From contig NZ_CP160631.1 in the NCBI RefSeq assembly GCF_040783975.1, forward strand, positions 1,178,001-1,242,000: a DNA stretch of 64,000 nucleotides, written 5' to 3'. Below are positions 40,783 through 49,431 of this stretch, in pieces (the stretch's first letter is position 1; each line of letters begins with the position of its first letter). The position numbers and the translations under genes were made by a program. This DNA comes from Pantoea sp. Ep11b. Its GTDB lineage: Bacteria > Pseudomonadota > Gammaproteobacteria > Enterobacterales > Enterobacteriaceae. A model generated the notes under the pieces. The model was not told the DNA's origin. It searched no databases and saw only the letters and a program-made list of their open reading frames with translations.

Positions 40783-42032
40783 TGATGAGCGCCAGCGAAG
40801 CCCGGTCCGCTGCAGAGCGCGTGATGGCGCGCTGCGATGCGCTGGCGGCGATCAGCGAAACGGCAGAGGGGCTGACCCGCGTCTACCTCTCACCCGAGCA
40901 TCTGCGCGCCAACGCCTGCGTCGGTGAGTGGATGCAGGCGGCAGGCATGCGGGTGTGGCAGGATGAGGTCGGCAATATCTGTGGGCGCTACGAAGCGGCT
41001 GACGCGGGCGCGCCTGCTCTGCTGCTGGGTTCGCATCTCGACACCGTGCGCAACGCGGGACGTTACGACGGGATGCTGGGCGTGCTCAGCGCCATCGAAA
41101 CCGTACAGTGGCTGCACGAACATCAGTGCCGCCTGCCGCTGGCGATTGAGGTGATCGGCTTTGGTGACGAAGAGGGCACCCGTTTCGGCATCACGCTGCT
41201 TGGCAGCCGTGGCATTACCGGCAGCTGGCCACAGAGCTGGATCACCCATCCTGACGGCAACGGCATCACGGTGGCGCAGGCGATGGCCGATGTCGGTCTC
41301 GACAGCAGTCAGATCGCCGCCGCCGCGCGTCGGGTTGAGGATATCGTCGGCTATCTTGAGCTGCATATCGAGCAGGGTCCCTGCCTGGAGCAGGCGGATC
41401 TGGCGCTGGGCGTCGTCACGGCGATCAACGGTGCGCGCCGCCTTAACTGCCGCTTTACCGGGGAGGCGGGACATGCGGGGACGGTGCCCATGACCCACCG
41501 CAAAGATGCGCTGGCTGCCGCCGCAGAGTGGATGGTCTTTATTGAGCAGACCACCCGGGAGCAGGATCCGCAGCTGGTGGCGACCGTCGGCACCCTGAAC
41601 TGTGCGCCGGGCGCGGTGAACGTCATCCCTGGTGAGGTGTCGCTGTCGCTGGATGTGCGCGGCCCGCAGGATCATCCGCTGGAGACGCTGCTCTCCAGCC
41701 TGTTAACTCAGGCGGAGGCGATTGCGCTGCGGCGCGGGCTTCGTTTTGCGTCGAACGAATATTACCGCATCGGCGCCACTGCCTGCGACTCCGCGCTGCA
41801 ACAGGCGCTGAGTCACGCGGTGGAAACGGTGCAGGGGCGCACGCTTTCGCTGCCGAGCGGGGCCGGACACGACGCCATCGCTATCGCCGAACGCTGGCCG
41901 GTCGGCATGCTCTTTGTGCGTAACCATCGCGGCATCAGTCACCATCCGGCGGAGTCGGTGGCGGTGGACGATGTGGCACCTGCACTGCAGGCTTATCTGC
42001 AGGCGGTCTCGCTGATTGCCGGGCGGAGCTGA
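40779..42032 (+). CDS. hpxK: allantoate amidohydrolase (M20 family)
   Basis: This 417-aa M20-type metal-dependent amidohydrolase has metal-ligand motifs GSHLDTV, GDEEGTRFG and HIEQGP, the dimer-domain GEAGHAGTVPMTHR and the C-terminal GAGHDAIAIAE. It hydrolyses allantoate to ureidoglycine, ammonia and CO2. The ATG at 40779 overlaps the hpxJ stop. The in-frame sequence upstream of it lies in hpxJ and was excluded. Ureidoglycolate-type activity is an alternative. Confidence 0.88.
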   Translation: MMMSASEARSAAERVMARCDALAAISETAEGLTRVYLSPEHLRANACVGEWMQAAGMRVWQDEVGNICGRYEAADAGAPALLLGSHLDTVRNAGRYDGMLGVLSAIETVQWLHEHQCRLPLAIEVIGFGDEEGTRFGITLLGSRGITGSWPQSWITHPDGNGITVAQAMADVGLDSSQIAAAARRVEDIVGYLELHIEQGPCLEQADLALGVVTAINGARRLNCRFTGEAGHAGTVPMTHRKDALAAAAEWMVFIEQTTREQDPQLVATVGTLNCAPGAVNVIPGEVSLSLDVRGPQDHPLETLLSSLLTQAEAIALRRGLRFASNEYYRIGATACDSALQQALSHAVETVQGRTLSLPSGAGHDAIAIAERWPVGMLFVRNHRGISHHPAESVAVDDVAPALQAYLQAVSLIAGRS

Positions 42033-42034
42033 AG

Positions 42035-42529
42035 ATGGAATTAGCCACATTTAACCGGCTCGCCGCCGACGAGGCCCGGGCCGCCATCCGGCACTGCGTG
42101 GCGATCCCCCACTGGCAGCAGGCGCTGGTGGCCGCCCGGCCTTTTGCCAGCACAGAGGCGCTGCTGGCGGTGGCCGATGCGCTGGCCCGGCAGTGGCAGC
42201 AGCCTGAGTTACAGGCCGCGCTCACGGCCCATCCCCGCATCGGCGAGCGCGCAGAGGGCGCGGATAAAGAGGCGGCCCTGTCGCGTAGCGAGCAGTCCGC
42301 GATGCAGCAGGCCGGTCACGCCCTGCAGCAGGCGATGCAGCAGGGCAATCAGCGGTACGAAGCGCGTTTTGGCCGGGTGTTTCTGATCCGCGCCAGGGGG
42401 CGCAGTGGCGAAGAGATGCTGGCCGCGTTACAGCGCCGGTTGCAGAACAGCGAGGCTGATGAACAGCAGGAGACGCTGGATCAGCTGCGTGAAATTACCC
42501 TGTTACGCCTTAAGGAGACAATCCGATGA
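42035..42529 (+). CDS. hpxQ: OHCU decarboxylase
   Basis: This 164-aa all-helical protein of the UraD family converts 2-oxo-4-hydroxy-4-carboxy-5-ureidoimidazoline to S-allantoin. The catalytic histidine is in AHPRIGERA, and the conserved SRSEQ segment follows. It begins 2 nt after hpxK and overlaps hpxT by 4 nt, so it is part of the hpxF operon. It is commonly called uraD. Confidence 0.92.
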   Translation: MELATFNRLAADEARAAIRHCVAIPHWQQALVAARPFASTEALLAVADALARQWQQPELQAALTAHPRIGERAEGADKEAALSRSEQSAMQQAGHALQQAMQQGNQRYEARFGRVFLIRARGRSGEEMLAALQRRLQNSEADEQQETLDQLREITLLRLKETIR

Positions 42530-42861
42530 GTACCATCACCACCCACATTCTGGACACGGCGCTGGGCAAACCCGCCTGTGGCGTCGCGATTTCCCTGGAG
42601 CAGAACAGCCCCGAAGGGTGGTTTCCGGTGGCGGAGGGGACGACCGACAGCGACGGGCGGCTGAAAGATCTGACGCCCGAACCGCTGTCACCGGGTCACT
42701 ACCGGTTAACTGCAGAGATCGGCGACTATTTCGCCGTCGCCGGTCGGGATGCGCTCTACGTCAGCGCGCAGATCGATTTCGTGATTGCCGAGGCGGGCAG
42801 CCATTTCCACCTGCCGTTTCTGATTTCGCCCTGGTCCTGGTCGACCTATCGCGGCAGCTGA
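42526..42861 (+). CDS. hpxT: 5-hydroxyisourate hydrolase (transthyretin-like)
   Basis: This 111-aa transthyretin-related protein starts with STITTHILDTALGKPA (active-site His) and ends with the diagnostic YRGS tetrapeptide. It hydrolyses 5-hydroxyisourate to OHCU, just before the HpxQ step. It has no signal peptide, so it is cytoplasmic. It is the last gene of the hpxF operon and is convergent with yafV. Confidence 0.94.
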   Translation: MSTITTHILDTALGKPACGVAISLEQNSPEGWFPVAEGTTDSDGRLKDLTPEPLSPGHYRLTAEIGDYFAVAGRDALYVSAQIDFVIAEAGSHFHLPFLISPWSWSTYRGS

Positions 42862-42885
42862 GGCGCTGACTGCCGCGCCAGGGTT

Positions 42886-43653
42886 CTACAGCGAAAAACG
42901 ATCCGCATCCTGCCAGGCCGGGAAGCGCTCGCGGTAGGCGTTGAGCGTCTCCAGCGACAGTTCGGCATCCAGCCGGGCGCGCTGATGCGGCTCGGCCGCG
43001 CTGAGGATCTCGCCCTGCGGGGAGATAATCTGGCTGTCGCCGCTGTAGTGATGCTGATTGCCGTCGCTGCCGACGCGGTTGCAGCCTGCCACGTAGGCCT
43101 GATTTTCAATCGCCCGCGCTAACAGCAGCGCCTGCCAGTGCCGCGCACGCGGCGCAGGCCAGTTGGCGACGTAGAGTGCCAGGTCGTAATCGTTGCGGTT
43201 GCGTGAGAAGACCGGGAAGCGCAGGTCATAACAGATCTGTGGCAGGATCCGCCAGCCGCGCCACGCAAACACCTGACGCTGCTCGCCGGGCAGATAGTGG
43301 TGATGCTCATCCGCCATCCGGAACAGGTGGCGCTTATCATACTGATGCACCGTGCCGTCGGGCGCGACCAGCAGGAAACGGTTTACCGCGCCGTTTTCGG
43401 TCTGGATCGCCGCGCTGCCGCCAATCAGGGCATCAGTGCGCCGGGCATGCTGATGCAGCCATTCAATCACCTGCGCCTCGGGCAGCGAGCTTTTCGCGGC
43501 CTCCATCGCAAAGCCGGTGGTAAACATCTCCGGCAGGATAATCAGATCGCGGCCGGTGAGACCGGCCAGCTGCGCGTCGAAATGGCGCAGATTGGCTTCG
43601 CCATCCATCCAGCTCAGTGTCTCCTGCAACAGCGTAATTTTTAAAGCTGACAT
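42886..43653 (-). CDS. yafV: omega-amidase YafV (MtnU-like)
   Basis: This 255-aa nitrilase-superfamily protein has the triad Glu42 (LPEMF), Lys107 (YDKRHLF) and Cys141 (ICYDLRFP). Omega-amidases hydrolyse alpha-ketoglutaramate, the by-product of glutamine-dependent transamination of 2-keto-4-methylthiobutyrate, pulling methionine regeneration forward. It overlaps ybdL by 13 nt, and both are transcribed from a promoter flanked by MetJ boxes. It closely matches E. coli YafV and is at the ancestral position before fadE. Confidence 0.94.
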   Translation of the reverse strand: MSALKITLLQETLSWMDGEANLRHFDAQLAGLTGRDLIILPEMFTTGFAMEAAKSSLPEAQVIEWLHQHARRTDALIGGSAAIQTENGAVNRFLLVAPDGTVHQYDKRHLFRMADEHHHYLPGEQRQVFAWRGWRILPQICYDLRFPVFSRNRNDYDLALYVANWPAPRARHWQALLLARAIENQAYVAGCNRVGSDGNQHHYSGDSQIISPQGEILSAAEPHQRARLDAELSLETLNAYRERFPAWQDADRFSL

Positions 43654-44801
43654 AGGCGCTCCGCGGCGGCATCCAGGGTCGCCGGCTGTTTAGCAAAACA
43701 GAGGCGAATCAGTTTATGAGGAAAAGGGGCGGCGCAGAACACCGAGAGTGGGATCGCGGCGACACCCACTTCGCGGGTCAGCCACTGGCAAAAGCTGACA
43801 TCATCCAGGTCAGAAATGGCACTGTAATCCACCAGCAGGAAGTAGGTGCCCTGGCAGGGCAAAACCTTAAAACGGCTGGCGGCCAGCGCCGTTGCCAGCC
43901 TGTCGCGGCGGTCGCGATAAAACGCCGGCAGCGCATAATAATGTTCCGGATGCTCACGCAGCATATCCGCCATCGCCAGCTGCGCCGGGGTATTCACTGA
44001 GAAGGTCAGGTACTGATGCACCTTGCGCAGCTCGGCGCTGATCGCCGCAGGCGCAATGCAGTAACCCACTTTCCAGCCGGTCATATGGAAAGTTTTGCCA
44101 AACGAGGAGACCGCTATGGCCCGCTGACGCAGCTCAGGATGGGCCAGCACGCTGGCGTGGCCCGCCTCATCGAAGCAGATATGCTCATAGACTTCGTCGC
44201 TCAGCACATAGATCGGCCGGGCGGCAATCGCCTCCCACAACGCGGCGAAATCCTGCTGCTGCCAGACGGTGGCAGACGGATTGTGTGGCGTGTTCAGGAT
44301 CACCAATCGGGTTTTGTCACTCAGCAGGGCAGCAAAGGCTGCCCGGTCGACGCGGAAAGCGGGCGGCTGCAGCGCAATGCGTTTCATAATGCCGCCCGCC
44401 AGCGCGACCGCAGGCGCATAGCTGTCGTAGCTGGGATCGAAGCAGATCACCTCATCGCCCGGCCGCACCAGCGCGGTAATCGCCGCATAGAGCGCCTCGG
44501 TGGCGCCCGCCGTCACCGTCACCTCCGTCTCAGCATCTGGCCGGTAGTCATAAAGCCGCGCGGTTTTCTCAGCAATCGCCTCACGCAACGGCAGCACACC
44601 GGTCATCGGCGCATACTGGTTTGCCCCCTGGCTGACATGAAACGCCAGCCGCTGCTGCAGATAGTCGGGACCGCTGAAATCAGGAAAGCCCTGCGAGAGG
44701 TTGATGGCGTTGTGCTGCTGAGCCAGCGCACTCATCTGGCTGAAAATCGTGGTGCCGAGTAAAGGAAGCTTACTCTCGGGGATCAGGTTGTGCTGCGTCA
44801 T
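43641..44801 (-). CDS. ybdL: methionine aminotransferase YbdL (MtnE role)
   Basis: This 386-aa class I PLP aminotransferase closely resembles E. coli YbdL, which prefers methionine and its keto acid. SSFGKTFHMTGWKVGY contains the PLP lysine, and NTPHNPSATVW binds the cofactor. It would convert 2-keto-4-methylthiobutyrate to methionine in the last salvage step. The start MTQHNLIPESK at 44801 matches the family; a GTG at 44840 would add 13 residues. In E. coli ybdL is elsewhere, so its location here, coupled to yafV, is distinctive. Confidence 0.92.
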   Translation of the reverse strand: MTQHNLIPESKLPLLGTTIFSQMSALAQQHNAINLSQGFPDFSGPDYLQQRLAFHVSQGANQYAPMTGVLPLREAIAEKTARLYDYRPDAETEVTVTAGATEALYAAITALVRPGDEVICFDPSYDSYAPAVALAGGIMKRIALQPPAFRVDRAAFAALLSDKTRLVILNTPHNPSATVWQQQDFAALWEAIAARPIYVLSDEVYEHICFDEAGHASVLAHPELRQRAIAVSSFGKTFHMTGWKVGYCIAPAAISAELRKVHQYLTFSVNTPAQLAMADMLREHPEHYYALPAFYRDRRDRLATALAASRFKVLPCQGTYFLLVDYSAISDLDDVSFCQWLTREVGVAAIPLSVFCAAPFPHKLIRLCFAKQPATLDAAAERLCQL

Positions 44802-44854
44802 GGTGTCAGGCCTTAAGCGCGAAGATTGATGCGGTGTCACCCGGGGTTTGTGCC

Positions 44855-44883
44855 ACTATAAACAGGATGATAGTATTTGGCAA
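44855..44883 (-). promoter_or_regulatory. sigma-70 promoter of ybdL-yafV
   Basis: On the minus strand a -35 TTGCCA (44883-44878) and -10 TATAGT (44860-44855) are separated by 17 bp. The MetJ boxes lie immediately upstream of the -35. Confidence 0.7.
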
Positions 44884-44886
44884 TCA

Positions 44887-44910
44887 AGACGCTTAGACGG
44901 CTAAATGCGT
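44887..44910. promoter_or_regulatory. tandem MetJ boxes between ybdL and mtnB
   Basis: Three adjacent 8-bp units, AGACGCTT, AGACGGCT and AAATGCGT, resemble AGACGTCT. They adjoin the ybdL promoter and may also influence mtnBCD, whose start is 190 bp away. The rest of the 299-bp intergenic region shows no other feature I can support. Confidence 0.8.
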
Positions 44911-45100
44911 CATGCTCCGCATCTCAGCGGCACGGGCGGCAGGGGCTTACCCGGTCACTGGCGTGTATCAGCTACCGGGGAACAGGATTCTATGATTTCC
45001 TGCGCTTGCTGACTGTTTAATCGTTTTGAGTTGTTCTGTTTTTATCGCCTTTACAGCGGCTTAAGCCACCCGATATCACATTTCACCGCAAGGAACCGTT

Positions 45101-45715
45101 ATGTCGCAGACTCTTCCGTTAGATCAGCTGGTCGCTGCCTGTCACTGGATTGGGGCGAAAGGCTGGGCGCCAGCCACCGGCGGGAATATGTCCGTGCGTC
45201 GCGATGCGCATGTCTGCCTGCTGAGCGAATCGGGCAAAGACAAAGGTATGCTGACGCGGGATGATTTCATTGAGGTTGATATCGCCTCCAGCCAGTCACT
45301 GTCGGGCCGTAAGCCGTCGGCAGAAACCGGGCTGCACACGATGATCTATCGCCTCTTTCCCGAGGCGGGCGCGGTGCTGCATACCCATACGGTTAATTCG
45401 ACCGTGCTGTCGCGGGTGGAGCAGGGGGCGGCGCTGCTGCTGCACGGCTATGAGATGCAAAAATCGCTAAGCGGACAGCAGACGCATCTGGATACCGTGG
45501 CGATCCCGCTGTTCGACAACAGCCAGGATATCGCGGCGCTGGCGTCGGAAATAGAAGATTACGCCGCCCGTTTTCCGCTGCGCTATGGCTTTCTGCTGCG
45601 CGGCCACGGCTTAACCTGCTGGGGCCGGGACGTCAGCGAAGCACGCCGCCATCTGGAAGGTCTGGAATTTTTATTTGAATGCGAACGTCAACGTCGCCTG
45701 CTGGAGAGAGCATGA
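45101..45715 (+). CDS. mtnB: methylthioribulose-1-phosphate dehydratase
   Basis: This 204-aa class II aldolase-family zinc enzyme dehydrates 5-methylthioribulose-1-phosphate in the methionine salvage pathway. Metal histidines are visible in [11 protein letters not shown], and a further His in [17 protein letters not shown] precedes the ATG. It overlaps mtnC by 4 nt. Confidence 0.95.
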   Translation: MSQTLPLDQLVAACHWIGAKGWAPATGGNMSVRRDAHVCLLSESGKDKGMLTRDDFIEVDIASSQSLSGRKPSAETGLHTMIYRLFPEAGAVLHTHTVNSTVLSRVEQGAALLLHGYEMQKSLSGQQTHLDTVAIPLFDNSQDIAALASEIEDYAARFPLRYGFLLRGHGLTCWGRDVSEARRHLEGLEFLFECERQRRLLERA

Positions 45716-46395
45716 TTCACGCGATTGTCACCGATATCGAAGGCACCACCAGCGATATCCGCTTTGTACATAACATCCTGTTCCCCTTTGCGCGCCAGCA
45801 TCTGCCCGCGTTTGTGCGCGACCATGCCGATCGACCTGAGGTTGCCGCGGCGCTGCAGTCGGTGCGCGATGAAGCTGGTCAGCCCGAGGCCGATCTGGCG
45901 GCGGTGACGGCGATCCTGCTGGATTTCATGGATCAGGATCGTAAATCCACCGGCCTGAAAGCCCTGCAGGGCATGATCTGGCGCGACGGCTATCTCAACG
46001 GCAGTTTTACCGGCCATCTCTATCCCGACGTCGTGCCTGCGCTGCGCCACTGGAAGGCGCAGGGTATTGAACTCTATGTATATTCCTCCGGTTCGGTGGC
46101 GGCGCAGAAATTGTTATTTGGCTACAGCGACGAAGGTGATATTACTGACCTGTTCAGCGGTTATTTTGACACCCACGTCGGGGCCAAACGTGAGGTCACC
46201 GCCTATCGGGCGATTGCTGCTGAGATCGGCCAGCCAGCGGAACAGCTGCTGTTTCTCTCCGATATTCATCAGGAGCTGGATGCGGCTGCGGAGGCGGGCT
46301 GGCAGACGCGGCAACTGCTGCGTGGCGAGGCGGATCCTGAGAGCCGCCATCGGCAGGTCACCGATTTTTCCCAGATTAACCCGGAGTCGATTTAG
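45712..46395 (+). CDS. mtnC: enolase-phosphatase E1
   Basis: This 227-aa HAD-superfamily enzyme enolises and then dephosphorylates 2,3-diketo-5-methylthiopentyl-1-phosphate to give acireductone. The N-terminal DIEGTTSDI carries Asp9 and Glu11. The ATG at 45712 overlaps the mtnB stop (ATGA). One base separates its stop from the mtnD start. Confidence 0.95.
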   Translation: MIHAIVTDIEGTTSDIRFVHNILFPFARQHLPAFVRDHADRPEVAAALQSVRDEAGQPEADLAAVTAILLDFMDQDRKSTGLKALQGMIWRDGYLNGSFTGHLYPDVVPALRHWKAQGIELYVYSSGSVAAQKLLFGYSDEGDITDLFSGYFDTHVGAKREVTAYRAIAAEIGQPAEQLLFLSDIHQELDAAAEAGWQTRQLLRGEADPESRHRQVTDFSQINPESI

Positions 46396-46396
46396 G

Positions 46397-46939
46397 ATGA
46401 GTGCACTGACTATTTTTACCGATCGTGACGCCGCGCAGCCGGTGTGGCATAGCACTGACGCAGAGGCGATCCGCGATCGCCTGAACACCAAAGGCGTCCG
46501 TTTTGAACGCTGGGAAGCGGATCGCAACCTGGGTGACAATCCGGACGCCGAAACCGTTATCCGGGCGTATCAGCACGCTATCGATCGGCTGGTGGCGGAG
46601 AAGGGCTATCAGAGCTGGGATGTCATCAGCATGCGCGCCGACAATCCGCAGAAAACGGTGTTGCGCGAGAAGTTTCTTAACGAGCATACGCACGGCGAAG
46701 ATGAGGTGCGCTTCTTTGTCGAAGGGGCCGGACTCTTCTGTCTGCATCTGGATGGCGAGATCCTGCAGATCCTCTGTGAAAAGAACGATCTGATCTCGGT
46801 GCCGGCGGGCACGCCCCACTGGTTTGACATGGGCTCGTCACCGCACTTTACCGCGATCCGTATCTTCGATAATCAGGAAGGCTGGGTGGCGAACTTCACC
46901 GGCGATAAGATAGCGGATGCCTATCCGCGTCTGGCGTAA
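46397..46939 (+). CDS. mtnD: acireductone dioxygenase
   Basis: This 180-aa cupin oxidises acireductone to 2-keto-4-methylthiobutyrate (iron form) or to methylthiopropionate and CO (nickel form). The metal ligands His97, His99 and Glu103 are in [11 protein letters not shown], and the fourth histidine is in PAGTPHWFD. The ATG at 46397 follows the mtnC stop by 1 nt. A much longer frame starting at 46067 is inside mtnC and was rejected. Confidence 0.95.
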   Translation: MSALTIFTDRDAAQPVWHSTDAEAIRDRLNTKGVRFERWEADRNLGDNPDAETVIRAYQHAIDRLVAEKGYQSWDVISMRADNPQKTVLREKFLNEHTHGEDEVRFFVEGAGLFCLHLDGEILQILCEKNDLISVPAGTPHWFDMGSSPHFTAIRIFDNQEGWVANFTGDKIADAYPRLA

Positions 46940-46955
46940 CCGGTCACTCTGCGCG

Positions 46956-46986
46956 TGAGGCGTCGGGCCGCGCAGCCCGCGCCTCA
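46956..46986. terminator. hairpin between convergent mtnD and mtnA
   Basis: TGAGGCG (46956-46962) pairs with CGCCTCA (46980-46986), and flanking GCGC bases extend the stem with a bulge. There is no T tract. Confidence 0.45.
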
Positions 46987-46993
46987 CAGCGCA

Positions 46994-48016
46994 TTATCGT
47001 GGCTGAAAGTGGCCATCCCGCACCTGATCGGGCGTCACCACGCCGGTGTCCAGTATCCAGCCGCTGATCAGGGCGGCAGGCGTGACATCAAACGCCGGGT
47101 TGAAAACCTTCGCCGCCTCCGGCGCCCACTGAACGCTGCCAAAGCTGCCCGCAACGCCTGTGACTTCGCTGGCGGCCCGCTGCTCGATCGGAATGGAGGC
47201 GCCATCAGGACAGTGGCGATCCAGCGTGGTATGCGGAGCCGCGACGTAGAACGGGATCTGATGATAGTGGGCCAGCACCGCCAGGCTATAGGTGCCAATT
47301 TTGTTCGCCACATCGCCGTTGGCGGCAATGCGGTCCGCGCCGACCCAGACCGCATCCACCTCGCCGCGCGCCATCAGGCTGGCGGCCATGGCGTCGGTAA
47401 TCAGGGTGTAGGGCACCCCCAGTTCACCCAGCTCCCAGGCGGTCAGACGCCCTCCCTGAAGCAGGGGACGGGTCTCATCCACCCAGACATTTATTACCCG
47501 ACCCTGCTGATGCGCCCGTGCGATAACACCCAGCGCAGTACCGACACCCGCCGTCGCCAGTCCGCCGGTATTGCAGTGAGTCAGAAGCTGGCTGCCGGGT
47601 TTCACCAGCGTGCAGCCCGCCTCCGCGATGGCGTCACACAACTGCTTATCTTCCTGCACCAGCCGCCAGGCCTCCTCCGCCAGCGCGGAGGCAAAGTCCG
47701 GCTGCGCCAGTGCCACTTTCATTCGATCCAGATTATTCATCAGATTGACCGCGGTAGGACGGGCGGCGCGCAGGGTCTCCAGCGCCTGCGCCAGTGCAGC
47801 GCGTGTCTCGCCCTGACCGGCCAGCAGCGCCAGCAGCAGCGAGGCGGAAAGCCCAATCAGCGGCGCACCGCGCACCCGCAACGCATGAATATGCTCAATC
47901 AACTGCGGCACGCTGTGTGCAGGCAGCCAGTTTTTCTGCTGCGGCAGCGCCTGCTGGTCGAGGATCCAGAGCTGATTGTCACGAACCTGTAAACTGGTAG
48001 TTTTAAGTGTCTGCAT
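46994..48016 (-). CDS. mtnA: methylthioribose-1-phosphate isomerase
   Basis: This 340-aa eIF2B-like sugar-phosphate isomerase converts 5-methylthioribose-1-phosphate to the ribulose form. [11 protein letters not shown] (N-terminal domain), [12 protein letters not shown] with the catalytic cysteine, and [18 protein letters not shown] with the catalytic aspartate are present. It is divergent from mtnK, sharing the MetJ operator. Confidence 0.95.
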   Translation of the reverse strand: MQTLKTTSLQVRDNQLWILDQQALPQQKNWLPAHSVPQLIEHIHALRVRGAPLIGLSASLLLALLAGQGETRAALAQALETLRAARPTAVNLMNNLDRMKVALAQPDFASALAEEAWRLVQEDKQLCDAIAEAGCTLVKPGSQLLTHCNTGGLATAGVGTALGVIARAHQQGRVINVWVDETRPLLQGGRLTAWELGELGVPYTLITDAMAASLMARGEVDAVWVGADRIAANGDVANKIGTYSLAVLAHYHQIPFYVAAPHTTLDRHCPDGASIPIEQRAASEVTGVAGSFGSVQWAPEAAKVFNPAFDVTPAALISGWILDTGVVTPDQVRDGHFQPR

Positions 48017-48070
48017 TGTGGGTGAAATCCATGTTGCGTTAATGACAGGTATTGTGCCAACATGCTGAAC

Positions 48071-48094
48071 GGATGTATAGACGTCTGAACGGCT
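48071..48094. promoter_or_regulatory. tandem MetJ boxes between mtnA and mtnK
   Basis: GGATGTAT, AGACGTCT (perfect met box at 48079-48086) and GAACGGCT are adjacent 8-bp units in the 121-bp divergent intergenic region. They can control both genes. Confidence 0.88.
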
Positions 48095-48137
48095 TATTAT
48101 CCCCGGTCATCCCCCTTCGATTGATGAGGAAAAGGCA

Positions 48138-49337
48138 ATGTCGCAATACCATACCTTTACTGCTGCTGATGCTGTGGACTATGCCCGGCAATTTGGCGGT
48201 GTGGACAATCCTGCTGCACTGAGCCGGGCAGAAGAGATTGGTGATGGCAACCTCAACCTGGTGTTTAAGATCTATGACGACCAGGGTACCAGCCGGGTGG
48301 TGGTCAAGCAGGCGCTGCCTTACGTGCGCTGCGTGGGTGAGTCGTGGCCGCTGACGCTGGACAGGGCGCGGCTGGAAGCGCAGACGCTGGTCGAGCATTA
48401 CAAATATTGTCCGCAGCACACGGTGCAGATAACCCATTACGATGCGAATCTGGCGGTGATGGTGATGGAGGATCTCTCCAGCCATCGCATCTGGCGCGGC
48501 GAGCTGGTGAAGGGGGTTTACTACCCGGAAGCGGCCCGGCAGTTAGGCGTCTATCTGGCAGAAACCCTGTTTCACACCTCCGATTTCATCCTGCATCCGC
48601 ACCAGAAAAAAGCGGAAGTGGCGCGGTTCATCAATCCGGAAATGTGTGAAATCACCGAAGATCTCTTTTTTAACGATCCCTACACCGGTCATGAGCGCAA
48701 CAGCTATCCCGCCGCGCTGGAGCCACTCGTCGCCAGCCTGCGCGACGACGCTGCGCTGCGCATTGCGGTGGGCGGCCTGAAACATCGCTTCTTTGCCCAT
48801 GCCGAAGCACTGCTGCACGGGGATATCCACAGCGGCTCGATCTTTGTGGCGGACGGCAGCCTCAAGGCGATTGATGCGGAATTTGGCTATTTTGGCCCTA
48901 TCGGTTTTGACGTCGGTACCGCTATCGGGAACCTGCTGATTAACTACTGCGGCCTGCCGGGGCTGCTGGCGCCGCGCGAGGCGGCCGATGCACGCGAACA
49001 GCGCCTCAGCGATATACATACGCTCTGGACGACCTTTGCCGCACGCTTCATGGCGCTGGCAGAAGAGAAAACCCGCGATCAGGCGCTGGCCTGGCCGGGC
49101 TACGCGGCCGCGTTTCTGCGCAAAGTCTGGGCAGACACCATTGGTTACTGCGGAACCGAACTGATTCGCCGCACGGTGGGGATGTCCCACGTCGCCGATA
49201 TGAAGCTGATTGCCGATCCGGCGATGCGCACCGACTGCATCCGCAATGCGATTAACCTGGGTCGCACGCTGATTCTGGCGGCGGATCATGTAGAAGATGC
49301 GGATGCGCTGATTGCCCGCATCCGTCAGGCGGGATAA
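48138..49337 (+). CDS. mtnK: 5-methylthioribose kinase
   Basis: This 399-aa aminoglycoside-phosphotransferase-like kinase phosphorylates methylthioribose at C1. [13 protein letters not shown] near residue 37 forms the nucleotide loop, and [13 protein letters not shown] holds the catalytic aspartate, followed by the metal-site aspartate in [10 protein letters not shown]. The presence of MtnK means that the strain can use free methylthioribose, either internal or imported. Confidence 0.95.
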   Translation: MSQYHTFTAADAVDYARQFGGVDNPAALSRAEEIGDGNLNLVFKIYDDQGTSRVVVKQALPYVRCVGESWPLTLDRARLEAQTLVEHYKYCPQHTVQITHYDANLAVMVMEDLSSHRIWRGELVKGVYYPEAARQLGVYLAETLFHTSDFILHPHQKKAEVARFINPEMCEITEDLFFNDPYTGHERNSYPAALEPLVASLRDDAALRIAVGGLKHRFFAHAEALLHGDIHSGSIFVADGSLKAIDAEFGYFGPIGFDVGTAIGNLLINYCGLPGLLAPREAADAREQRLSDIHTLWTTFAARFMALAEEKTRDQALAWPGYAAAFLRKVWADTIGYCGTELIRRTVGMSHVADMKLIADPAMRTDCIRNAINLGRTLILAADHVEDADALIARIRQAG

Positions 49338-49341
49338 AAAA

Positions 49342-49362
49342 AGGCCGACGGGAAGTCGGCCT
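49342..49362 (-). terminator. terminator of fadE (convergent with mtnK)
   Basis: An 8-bp stem AGGCCGAC / GTCGGCCT with a 5-nt loop is followed on the minus strand by seven T residues. Confidence 0.85.
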
Positions 49363-49431
49363 CTGAAAACAGTTCTGGCTCCGGGCGCACAGGGTCACTA
49401 CCCGGAGCCGGCATCACATCGGCTCCCGATT

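Noticed and set aside
42862..42885. Possible attachment-site repeat of the aspV 3' end at the right edge of the hpx block
   Set aside because: I looked for a copy of the tRNA 3' end between hpxT and yafV and did not find one, nor an integrase, so insertion by an integrative element is not supported.
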